DNA of 17,711 nucleotides. Origin: Rummeliibacillus pycnus_B (lineage in GTDB: Bacteria > Bacillota > Bacilli > Bacillales_A > Planococcaceae). The notes beneath the pieces were generated by a model. The model was not told the origin of the DNA and searched no databases. It was given only the letters and a program-made list of their open reading frames with translations. Of the stretch, positions 8,627 through 14,150 are shown piece after piece; positions within the stretch are counted from its first letter, which is position 1; each line of letters begins with the position of its first letter. The DNA is taken from the NCBI RefSeq assembly GCF_050459865.1, contig NZ_JBCMNM010000105.1:1-17711 (forward strand), written 5' to 3'. Made by a program: the position numbers and the translations under genes.

Positions 8627-9139
8627 TCATAATGATGGATTAGATTTTGCCTCTGCTAATTTCCTTGCCTTCTTTTCTTCCTTTTTTCGGACACGAAGCT
8701 CTTTAAAAAACTTTGTCAACAGCATACTACATTCATATGCTAATACACCCTCAGTTACTTCACATTCATGATTGAACCGGCTGTCGTTTAAGAGACGATA
8801 GAGAGAATCAACGCACCCAGCCTTACTATCACGTGCTCCGTATACTATTCGGGGGATTCGAGATTGCAAAATAGCACCTGCACACATCGGGCAAGGTTCT
8901 AATGTGACATACAATGTAGTCTCCTCTAAGCGCCAACTATCTATAACTTCGCAAGCATGCTGGATTGCCATAAGCTCCGCATGCGTCACTGCATTTTGTG
9001 ATGTTTCCCTTAGATTATGAGCACTAGCAATCACTCGATCTTGATAAACAATAACTGCACCAATAGGAACCTCTCCAAGAGCGAAGGCTTTTTTGGCTTC
9101 TTCAATTGCAAGTTGCATAAAGTGATGATCTTTGTTCAT
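8627..9139 (-). CDS. tadA: tRNA-specific adenosine deaminase
   Basis: TadA deaminates the wobble adenosine A34 of tRNA-Arg(ACG) to inosine; it is a zinc enzyme of the cytidine deaminase fold and acts as a dimer. The 170-residue protein has the family motifs: Asn42 (AHNLRE), HAE (His53, Glu55 as proton shuttle) and PCPMC (Cys83 and Cys86), giving a complete zinc site. The C-terminal tail is lysine- and arginine-rich (KELRVRKKEEKKARK), common in Bacillota TadA. On the minus strand AAGGAGA lies 8 bases before the ATG. It is divergent from yaaH with a short spacer. In B. subtilis the homologue yaaJ lies in the same region, reading toward dnaX; here it points the other way. Confidence 0.96.
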   Translation of the reverse strand: MNKDHHFMQLAIEEAKKAFALGEVPIGAVIVYQDRVIASAHNLRETSQNAVTHAELMAIQHACEVIDSWRLEETTLYVTLEPCPMCAGAILQSRIPRIVYGARDSKAGCVDSLYRLLNDSRFNHECEVTEGVLAYECSMLLTKFFKELRVRKKEEKKARKLAEAKSNPSL

Positions 9140-9167
9140 TTAGACACTCTCCTTGCAAAATAGTTTA

Positions 9168-9196
9168 GCATGATTTGTAAGTCGAAAGCATATGTT
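9168..9196 (+). promoter_or_regulatory. Possible sigma-E promoter of yaaH
   Basis: GCATGATT (9168-9175), 13 bases and CATATGTT (9189-9196) resemble the mother-cell sigma-E pattern (ATATT-like -35, CATA-n3-T -10). B. subtilis yaaH is known to be sigma-E dependent, which is why I looked. The match is partial. Confidence 0.35.
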
Positions 9197-9213
9197 AGTA
9201 ATCATGAAGAAAT

Positions 9214-9221
9214 GGAGGAGG
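9214..9221 (+). promoter_or_regulatory. Ribosome binding site deciding the yaaH start
   Basis: GGAGGAGG is six bases before TTG 9228. ATG 9192 and ATG 9204 in the same frame lack a site, and ATG 9192 overlaps the possible -10. Confidence 0.8.
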
Positions 9222-9227
9222 CTGCAT

Positions 9228-10373
9228 TTGATCTATGTTGTAAAGCAAGGGGATAGTTTAAATAAAATTGCCAGGGATAATCATACGACAGTGGCAACTA
9301 TTGTCGCACTCAATGAAATACCAAATCCAGACGTGCTAGTAGTCGGACAAACGCTTGTATTACCTGAAACGCCAGATCCAAATCGAAGAACAATTGAGAC
9401 GAATGCATATGTAGAATGGTATACGAAAAATGTACCCGCACGTCTCTCTCAGGAGTTAAGTAAAAGGGCTCCTTTACTTACTTATATGATGCCGTTTGCA
9501 TATGAAGTGAAAAGGGATGGCACATTAACTACCCTTGATTGGGGAGATTTAGGTGATATTGCAGCAGCGAATAGAACAGCATCAGCAATTGTACTCACGA
9601 ATATAGAAAACGGCGCTTTTAGTGACACTTTGGCACATGAGATTTTTATGGACACAAATTTACAAGATTTAATCATTGGGGCTGCCTTACAAGAGGCAAA
9701 AAAGCATGGAGCAAAGGATATACATGTAGACTTTGAGTATTTACCACCAGAAGATAAAGAGAAATACGTAGATTTCCTTAAACGGCTTGTTTCAAAGGCT
9801 CATCCAGAGGGATTAACAGTATCAGCAGCATTGGCGCCTAAAACAAGCGCTAATCAACCTGGTAAATGGTATCAGGGGCATGACTATAAGGCAATAGGAG
9901 AAGTTGTAGATTTTGTAGTGGTAATGACATATGAATGGGGATATAGTGGTGGACCACCAATGGCTGTATCGCCAATAGGTCCAGTAAGACAGGTACTGGA
10001 ATATGCTGTTACTGATATACCAGCTTCAAAAGTCATGATGGGTCAAAATTTATATGGTTATGATTGGAAGTTGCCTTATAAAGTAGGAAACCCTAATGCT
10101 ATTGCAGTCAGTGCACAATATGCTATTGAACTTGCTAAACAGAATAATGCGGCTATTTCATATGATGAAATGGCACAAGCACCATTTTTCCACTATTGGA
10201 AAGACGGTGTAGAACATGTTGTTTGGTTTGAAGATGCAAGGTCAATTCAAGCGAAATTTAATTTATTAGATAATCTTGGGCTAAGAGGGATTGCTTATTG
10301 GCATCTCGGCTTCTCATTCCCACAAAATTGGGCGCTCTTACAACAAATGTTTCATGTGAAACATATTGTATAA
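9228..10373 (+). CDS. yaaH: Spore cortex-lytic N-acetylglucosaminidase, YaaH/SleL type
   Basis: A LysM plus glycoside hydrolase family 18 protein of 381 residues. SleL/YaaH enzymes sit in the spore coat/cortex and cleave cortex muropeptides during germination. The protein starts directly with one LysM domain (residues about 2-46: IYVVKQGDSLNKIARDN to VLVVGQTLVLP). The GH18 domain follows, with DIHVDFEYL giving Asp168 and the catalytic Glu170, and the conserved MTYEWGYSGGPP and GQNLYGYDW blocks. B. subtilis YaaH has two N-terminal LysM modules; this one has a single module and then goes straight into the RTIETNAYVE junction. There is no signal peptide, as usual for coat-assembled proteins. I chose TTG 9228 on its ribosome binding site and because B. 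subtilis YaaH also begins right at the LysM. Confidence 0.93.
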   Translation: MIYVVKQGDSLNKIARDNHTTVATIVALNEIPNPDVLVVGQTLVLPETPDPNRRTIETNAYVEWYTKNVPARLSQELSKRAPLLTYMMPFAYEVKRDGTLTTLDWGDLGDIAAANRTASAIVLTNIENGAFSDTLAHEIFMDTNLQDLIIGAALQEAKKHGAKDIHVDFEYLPPEDKEKYVDFLKRLVSKAHPEGLTVSAALAPKTSANQPGKWYQGHDYKAIGEVVDFVVVMTYEWGYSGGPPMAVSPIGPVRQVLEYAVTDIPASKVMMGQNLYGYDWKLPYKVGNPNAIAVSAQYAIELAKQNNAAISYDEMAQAPFFHYWKDGVEHVVWFEDARSIQAKFNLLDNLGLRGIAYWHLGFSFPQNWALLQQMFHVKHIV

Positions 10374-10390
10374 TTAATATATAATTTGTA

Positions 10391-10419
10391 GTCTTGGCAT
10401 TTTTGCCAGGACTTTTTTT
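10391..10419 (+). terminator. Terminator of yaaH
   Basis: GTCTTGGC (10391-10398) / GCCAGGAC (10405-10412) with one wobble pair and T7 (10413-10419). Confidence 0.9.
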
Positions 10420-10785
10420 ATTGAGTTGTAAAATTTGTTTGTCAATTGTTTGGAAAACGATTCCTGAGCTCCCTTTTCGCAGAGTCTGCTACTCAGGAGA
10501 GGCGGTGGTTTTTACCGGCATAGAGAATAAACGAAATCTCTTTAAAAAATTTCACTTTTTCATACACAGTCAAGGCGAACAAATCTATGGATTATCGTGG
10601 CATTTTTGCTAGTTATCCAACATTTAAGATAGGACTTTAAAATTATTCGTTCCTATAATGGAAGTGAATATTAGTGCAGCTGTTAAAGCTGATGAAGAAG
10701 AAGCAAATATACAAAATCAGTTCTTGGACTGTCCTTCAATTTTCTACTATGTTAGAATTATAGTCATTCACTAAAAAGATAAGCG
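10420..10785. other. Gene-poor spacer with nested inverted repeat
   Basis: I find no convincing gene. CCTGAG (10463-10468) pairs with CTCAGG (10492-10497), and inside it GCAGA (10479-10483) pairs with TCTGC (10485-10489). This GC-richer patch (to about 10525) stands out from the surroundings and may be a decayed repeat. A 38-codon frame at 10658-10774 begins with an ATG that overlaps a TATAAT and has no ribosome binding site, so I do not call it a gene. Confidence 0.5.
10724..10753 (+). promoter_or_regulatory. Possible promoter of dgk-dck
   Basis: TTGGAC (10724-10729), an 18-base spacer and TATGTT (10748-10753), about 47 bases before the dgk start. Both boxes are imperfect. Confidence 0.4.
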
Positions 10786-10799
10786 AAGGGGGACTTCTG

Positions 10800-11438
10800 A
10801 TGCCTGTTCCATTTATTACGGTAGAAGGGCCTATTGGTGTCGGAAAAACGTCACTTTCTAAAATAATTTCAGAGACATTCCAGTTTCATTTATTGAAAGA
10901 AATTGTAGACGAGAATCCGTTTTTAAATAAATTCTATGAAGATATTGATGAGTGGAGCTTCCAAACGGAAATGTTCTTCTTATGTAATCGCTATAAACAA
11001 TTAAATGATATAAAAAAATATATTTCAGCAAATAAACAGCCAGTAGTAGCAGACTATCATATTTTTAAAAATCTGATTTTTGCTAAACGTACGTTACAGC
11101 CATCAGAATTCCATAAGTACGAGGAAATATATCGAATTTTAACAGATGATATGATAAGACCAAATGTTGTCATTTATTTGTATGCAAGTGTAGATACGTT
11201 GATGAAGCGTATTGCTATGAGAGGTAGAGAATTTGAAAAGATGATTTCTCGGGATTATATGGAACAGTTAGTAGCAGACTATCATGAATTTATACGTATC
11301 TTTGAACAAGAACATCCCGATATCCCCGTTATTCGCTTTAATGGCGATGATATGGACTTTGTACACAATGCAATAGACTTACAAAAAGTCTTAAATACAG
11401 TTGAGGAAACGCTAGAAAGAAGGAGCTTTAAAGCATGA
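10800..11438 (+). CDS. dgk: Deoxyguanosine kinase
   Basis: A 212-residue deoxynucleoside kinase of the dNK family that phosphorylates deoxyguanosine (purine salvage) in the cytosol. The P-loop GPIGVGKT is at residues 10-17. At the position of the family's DRS motif the protein has DYH (85-87, in VVADYHIFKN), which I associate with the B. subtilis Dgk (YaaG) branch, and a lid-like RIAMRGREFE follows. The paired gene dck keeps DRS, which separates the two paralogues. AAGGGGG (10786-10792) is 7 bases before the ATG. The stop overlaps the dck start by four bases (ATGA), so the two are co-translated. The exact nucleoside preference cannot be read from sequence alone. Confidence 0.93.
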   Translation: MPVPFITVEGPIGVGKTSLSKIISETFQFHLLKEIVDENPFLNKFYEDIDEWSFQTEMFFLCNRYKQLNDIKKYISANKQPVVADYHIFKNLIFAKRTLQPSEFHKYEEIYRILTDDMIRPNVVIYLYASVDTLMKRIAMRGREFEKMISRDYMEQLVADYHEFIRIFEQEHPDIPVIRFNGDDMDFVHNAIDLQKVLNTVEETLERRSFKA

Positions 11439-12106
11439 GTTTAAGAGAAAAATATGGTATCCCATCGAATGCTGTTATTACCATCGCAGGGACAGTAGGT
11501 GTCGGTAAGTCTACAATGACAAAAGCATTAGCAAATGCATTAAATTTCCGTACATCTTTTGAAAAAGTTGAAACAAATCCATACTTAGATAAATTCTATG
11601 ATGACTTTAGTAAATGGAGTTTCCATTTGCAAATTTATTTCCTTGCTGAACGTTTTAAAGAACAAAAGCGTATTTTCGAATATGGTGGAGGATTTATTCA
11701 AGATCGTTCAATTTATGAAGACACAGGTATTTTCGCTAAAATGCATTATGATAAAGGAACGATGAGTCCGATTGATTATGAAACATATACGAATCTATTT
11801 GATGCCATGGTTATGACACCATATTTTCCACATCCAGATTTATTAATTTATCTTGAGGGTCCAATTGATGATATAATTGGTCGAATTGAAGAACGTGGTC
11901 GTCCGATGGAACAACAAACAGATAAAGAATATTGGTATGAAATGCATAATCGTTATGAAAATTGGATTGATAACTTTAATGCATGCCCGGTTCTACGATT
12001 AGATATCAATGATTATGATCTTATGAAAAATCCTGACACCATTGAAATCATTTTAGAGAGAATTGGCCATTTTATGGAGCAAACTTCTCATTTGCGTCGA
12101 AGATAA
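11435..12106 (+). CDS. dck: Deoxyadenosine/deoxycytidine kinase
   Basis: The second deoxynucleoside kinase of the pair, 223 residues, expected to phosphorylate deoxyadenosine and deoxycytidine (B. subtilis YaaF/Dck). It carries the P-loop GTVGVGKST (19-27), the DRS motif (90-92, in IQDRSIYED) and a lid-like RIEERGRPME segment. Members of this family phosphorylate deoxynucleosides taken up or released from DNA breakdown, using a nucleoside triphosphate. GAAGGAG (11419-11425) lies 9 bases before the ATG, within the end of dgk. The two proteins are clearly paralogous (ENPFLNKFYED against TNPYLDKFYDD), so the operon arose by tandem duplication. A strong terminator follows. Confidence 0.94.
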   Translation: MSLREKYGIPSNAVITIAGTVGVGKSTMTKALANALNFRTSFEKVETNPYLDKFYDDFSKWSFHLQIYFLAERFKEQKRIFEYGGGFIQDRSIYEDTGIFAKMHYDKGTMSPIDYETYTNLFDAMVMTPYFPHPDLLIYLEGPIDDIIGRIEERGRPMEQQTDKEYWYEMHNRYENWIDNFNACPVLRLDINDYDLMKNPDTIEIILERIGHFMEQTSHLRRR

Positions 12107-12120
12107 ATCAATTATTTAGG

Positions 12121-12170
12121 GACTATCTGAGAAGGTGACGAAGGTCGCCTTTTCAGATAGTCTTTCTTTT
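12121..12170 (+). terminator. Terminator of dgk-dck
   Basis: A 19-bp stem, GACTATCTGAGAAGGTGAC (12121-12139) against 12144-12162, closed by the tetraloop GAAG and containing wobble pairs, is followed by a T-rich tract (12163-12170). It is unusually long for an intrinsic terminator. Confidence 0.93.
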
Positions 12171-12318
12171 CGTTAGCTAACCTTTTTTAGTACAGCATTT
12201 CAATGTTAAATGTTCTATTTTTGCTATAGGTTCACATATACATTTGTTATTAATGGTAGGCTATGCTAAATACAGCTCTTGATATGTAATGTAAAACAAT
12301 AAAGTTATCTGTGCATTT

Positions 12319-12381
12319 TTTCTGCGACGAGTAATCGCAGGAGCAATCTTTATTTCTGCGACGAGTAATCGCAGGAGCAAT
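12319..12381. repeat. Tandem stem-loop repeat, two copies
   Basis: Two identical 29-base units (12319-12347 and 12353-12381) with a 34-base period. Each contains the perfect hairpin CTGCGACGAGTAATCGCAG (six-bp stem CTGCGA/TCGCAG, loop CGAGTAA) followed by GAGCAAT. The loop-and-stem core recurs in diverged form at 223-236. No T-run follows, so these are not terminators. They look like a dispersed intergenic repeat family. Confidence 0.85.
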
Positions 12382-12457
12382 AGCACAAAAATCAGCAGTA
12401 ATGTATAACAACGCTTAAAATTAAAACAATATTTTGCGTTAGAATGTAACGGTATTT

Positions 12458-12486
12458 TTAACTTTTATCGTATAGGGTGGTATATA
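12458..12486 (+). promoter_or_regulatory. Promoter of the LOG-family gene
   Basis: TTAACT (12458-12463), a 17-base spacer and TATATA (12481-12486) fit a sigma-A promoter about 60 bases before the start codon. Confidence 0.5.
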
Positions 12487-12546
12487 AGCAATTTCACAAT
12501 TAAAATTAGGGCGAATGCAGAGAAACTAATGATGATGGGGGATATT

Positions 12547-13125
12547 ATGCGCGTCGGAATTTATTGTGGATCCAAAACGGGAAGAAACCCAATTTATGCT
12601 GAAAAAGCAGAAGAACTAGGTATCTTTTTAGCAAAGCATGATATAGGAATCGTATATGGAGGTTCGAATCAAGGGATAATGGGGAAAGTAGCAGATGCTG
12701 CTCTATCTAATAATGGAAATGTTGTAGGAGTAATGCCAAGTTTCTTGCAATGGAAAGAAGTAACACATGAACATATCACCGAATTACATTATGTAACAAC
12801 CATGTATGAGCGTAAGGCTAAAATGATTGCATTAGCAGATTTACTAATCGCTTTACCTGGCGGAGCAGGAACGATGGATGAGTTTTTTGATGTTTTAACA
12901 TTATCGCAAATAGGGCAACATCAAAAGCCGATATGTCTATATAACGTCAATAACTACTATCGATTATTACGGTTACAACTCCAGCATATGGCTGATGAAG
13001 GTTTTATGCAACAAGAACAATTAGAAAATATATTTATTATTCAAAAGCCAGAAGAGTTACTCGAAATTATTCATAAAAAGATTATTATGCAAGAAGGGAG
13101 CTGCCCCGATGATTATTTAGGGTAG
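12547..13125 (+). CDS. LOG-family nucleotide phosphoribohydrolase
   Basis: A 192-residue protein of the LOG (Lonely Guy) family, often mislabelled lysine decarboxylase. Members hydrolyse nucleoside 5'-monophosphates (cytokinin riboside monophosphates or AMP) to base plus ribose 5-phosphate. It has the Rossmann-like nucleotide site GGSNQGIMG (38-46), Arg89 in MYERKAKM, and the signature PGGAGTMDE (104-112) with the catalytic Glu. The physiological role in bacteria is unclear; B. subtilis YvdD is a comparable size. ATG 12547 follows GGGGG at five bases; the in-frame ATGs at 12529 and 12532 have no site. The last ten codons (EGSCPDDYLG) are read from the terminator hairpin itself, so the C-terminal tail may not be functionally important. 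Confidence 0.9.
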   Translation: MRVGIYCGSKTGRNPIYAEKAEELGIFLAKHDIGIVYGGSNQGIMGKVADAALSNNGNVVGVMPSFLQWKEVTHEHITELHYVTTMYERKAKMIALADLLIALPGGAGTMDEFFDVLTLSQIGQHQKPICLYNVNNYYRLLRLQLQHMADEGFMQQEQLENIFIIQKPEELLEIIHKKIIMQEGSCPDDYLG

Positions 13126-13139
13126 CTCCCTCTACTTTT
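13096..13139 (+). terminator. Terminator overlapping the LOG gene's stop codon
   Basis: GGGAGCTGCCC (13096-13106) pairs with GGGTAGCTCCC (13120-13130), an 11-bp stem with one wobble, followed by TCTACTTTT. The stop codon TAG (13123-13125) is inside the right arm. Confidence 0.85.
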
Positions 13140-13184
13140 CAACTCCTGCAACTAAATTGTGCAAAACATTTAGCGTTTTAGAAT

Positions 13185-13213
13185 AAAAAAAAACAAACTT
13201 TTCAGTTTGTTTT
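13185..13213 (-). terminator. Terminator of the tRNA-Ser gene
   Basis: On the minus strand AAAACAAACT / AGTTTGTTTT forms a 10-bp stem with a four-base loop, followed by a long U-run (13193 down to 13185). It ends the minus-strand transcript about 100 bases after the tRNA. Confidence 0.88.
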
Positions 13214-13309
13214 GGAATTTTGAGATTAAATTATGTTAAGAAAAATTCGTTACAATTTGCAACGAATACAATCTCAATATTATGCGCGTGTTATTTTATA
13301 AAAATAAAA

Positions 13310-13402
13310 TGGAGGAGGAAGAGGGATTCGAACCCCCGCGCGGTATGACCCGCCTGTCGGTTTTCAAGACCGATCCCTTCAGCCAGACTTGGGTATTCCT
13401 CC
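13310..13402 (-). tRNA. tRNA-Ser (anticodon UGA), U73 discriminator
   Basis: A 93-base serine tRNA with genomically encoded CCA. The acceptor stem is GGAGGAA/TTCCTCC; the anticodon stem-loop TCGGT-CTTGAAA-ACCGA gives anticodon TGA, which reads UCA. The long variable arm GCGG-GTCATA-CCGC is the class-II hallmark of tRNA-Ser, and the T-arm is GGGGG-TTCGAAT-CCCTC. The base before CCA is T (position 13313 on the complement), whereas bacterial tRNA-Ser usually has G73. Otherwise it looks fully functional, with a good promoter and terminator. B. subtilis also has a single tRNA-Ser gene in this neighbourhood. Confidence 0.97.
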
Positions 13403-13701
13403 AAAAAAAATATGTTGTTGTCTTACTGACAAAATATACTTTATCATCATTTTATAAGTTCGTCAATAGTTTCACTGAAAAAGTTTGTATTATTTTCTTC
13501 CCACAAAAAAATAAGATGTTGTTGCATTATTGAGGATAGAATCAAAGATAAAAGCTACGATTTATTATGGGGTAATAAGGATAGTAGATTATTTATGGAG
13601 AATCAACATACATTCGATATTTTTGGTGGCATATTAAATAGTAATGAATTGATCCCTATACTGAAATATCATTTATCTTTTATTAATATTGTGTTTTTTA
13701 G
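13403..13701. other. Gene-poor spacer between tRNA-Ser and SRP RNA
   Basis: It holds the divergent promoters of the tRNA and the SRP RNA. Between them an open frame without a start codon runs from about 13500 to the stop at 13703-13705; its only ATG is at 13595 (36 codons, MENQHTFDIFGGILN and onward) and has no ribosome binding site. It could be a gene remnant or chance; I cannot tell. Confidence 0.4.
13438..13466 (-). promoter_or_regulatory. Promoter of tRNA-Ser
   Basis: On the minus strand TTGACG (13466-13461), a 17-base spacer and TAAAGT (13443-13438). Transcription would start near 13431, about 30 bases before the tRNA. Confidence 0.75.
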
Positions 13702-13730
13702 TTGATTTTTTTCACAACTATTCGTATACT
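13702..13730 (+). promoter_or_regulatory. Promoter of the SRP RNA
   Basis: TTGATT (13702-13707), a 17-base spacer and TATACT (13725-13730), with the RNA start expected near 13737. Box quality and spacing are both good. Confidence 0.8.
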
Positions 13731-13737
13731 AGTATTT

Positions 13738-14005
13738 ACCGTGCTAGGTGGGAAGGTAGCGGTGTCCTGTAACTCGCAATCCGCTTTAGCGAGACTGAAT
13801 CCCTTTTTGAGGCTGTCCGTATGTTTGGTCTGCCTCTTGCACGTGGTGTTGACGATTGGGTCCTGCGCAATGAGTCCCCATGAACCATGTCAGGTCCGGA
13901 AGGAAGCAGCATTAAGTGGTCTGACTCATGTGCCGCGGGGTAGCCTAATCCGAGCTAACGACAAGAGTAACGCTTATGTACGGCTGTCGGGAAAAGGTGC
14001 ACGGT
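13738..14005 (+). ncRNA. scr: Signal recognition particle RNA (Bacillus large type)
   Basis: The RNA of the signal recognition particle, which pairs with Ffh to target nascent membrane and secreted proteins. The conserved apical domain is present: GACGATTGGGTCCTGCGC, then ATGAACCATGTCAGGTCC and GGAAGGAAGCAGCATTAAGT (about 13850-13919), the Ffh-binding helix-8 core. The 5' and 3' ends pair (ACCGTGC 13738-13744 with GCACGGT 13999-14005). The Alu-domain start GTGCTAGGTGGGAAGGTAGC matches the Bacillus scRNA. The length of about 268 bases fits the Bacillus long form, not the short 4.5S type. It lies just upstream of dnaX, as in B. subtilis. Ends are estimated from pairing. Confidence 0.95.
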
Positions 14006-14024
14006 ATTAATCGTGTAAACTACA

Positions 14025-14065
14025 AACTCACTTGTCTTTTTTGACAAGTGGGTTTTTCTTTTTTT
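14025..14065 (+). terminator. Terminator of the SRP RNA
   Basis: AACTCACTTGTC (14025-14036), a T6 loop, then GACAAGTGGGTT (14043-14054) with one wobble pair, followed by a T-rich tract. Confidence 0.9.
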
Positions 14066-14101
14066 ATACATATACAATAAAGGTTTCCAACGATCTCTTA
14101 T

Positions 14102-14109
14102 GCTATAAT
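14102..14109 (+). promoter_or_regulatory. Extended -10 promoter of dnaX
   Basis: TGCTATAAT is a perfect extended -10 (TATAAT at 14104-14109). The region 17 bases upstream (AGGTTT) is a weak -35, as is tolerated with an extended -10. Confidence 0.6.
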
Positions 14110-14133
14110 TGAATTATTAAAATGCAATGGCAG

Positions 14134-14142
14134 AAAGGAGAG
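14134..14142 (+). promoter_or_regulatory. Ribosome binding site deciding the dnaX start
   Basis: AAAGGAGAG precedes TTG 14151 with the GGAG core ten bases away. ATG 14127 in the same frame is upstream of this site and lacks one of its own. Confidence 0.75.
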
Positions 14143-14150
14143 AAAAAACG

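Larger units (their letters stand above)
12171..12528. other. Spacer with tandem repeats
   Basis: There is no convincing reading frame here. The spacer contains the tandem stem-loop repeat pair (12319-12381) and, near its right end, a promoter for the LOG-family gene. The rest is AT-rich with no further structure that I can support. Confidence 0.6.

Noticed and set aside
10394..10612. A 72-codon frame after yaaH
   Set aside because: It starts inside the yaaH terminator hairpin, has no ribosome binding site, and runs through the repeat-like patch.
10658..10774. A 38-codon frame (MEVNISAAVKADEEEA)
   Set aside because: Its ATG overlaps a TATAAT-like sequence, it has no ribosome binding site, and its 3' part carries the dgk promoter candidate.
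12121..12170. Long hairpin considered as a small RNA
   Set aside because: It follows dck directly and ends in a T-rich tract, so an intrinsic terminator is the simpler reading.
13282..13533. Reading frame with an EEEEGFEPPRG-like start
   Set aside because: It is the antisense translation of the tRNA-Ser gene, a well-known annotation artefact.
13702..14010. A 102-codon frame on the plus strand
   Set aside because: It lies across the SRP RNA gene and its promoter, and the RNA motifs explain the sequence.
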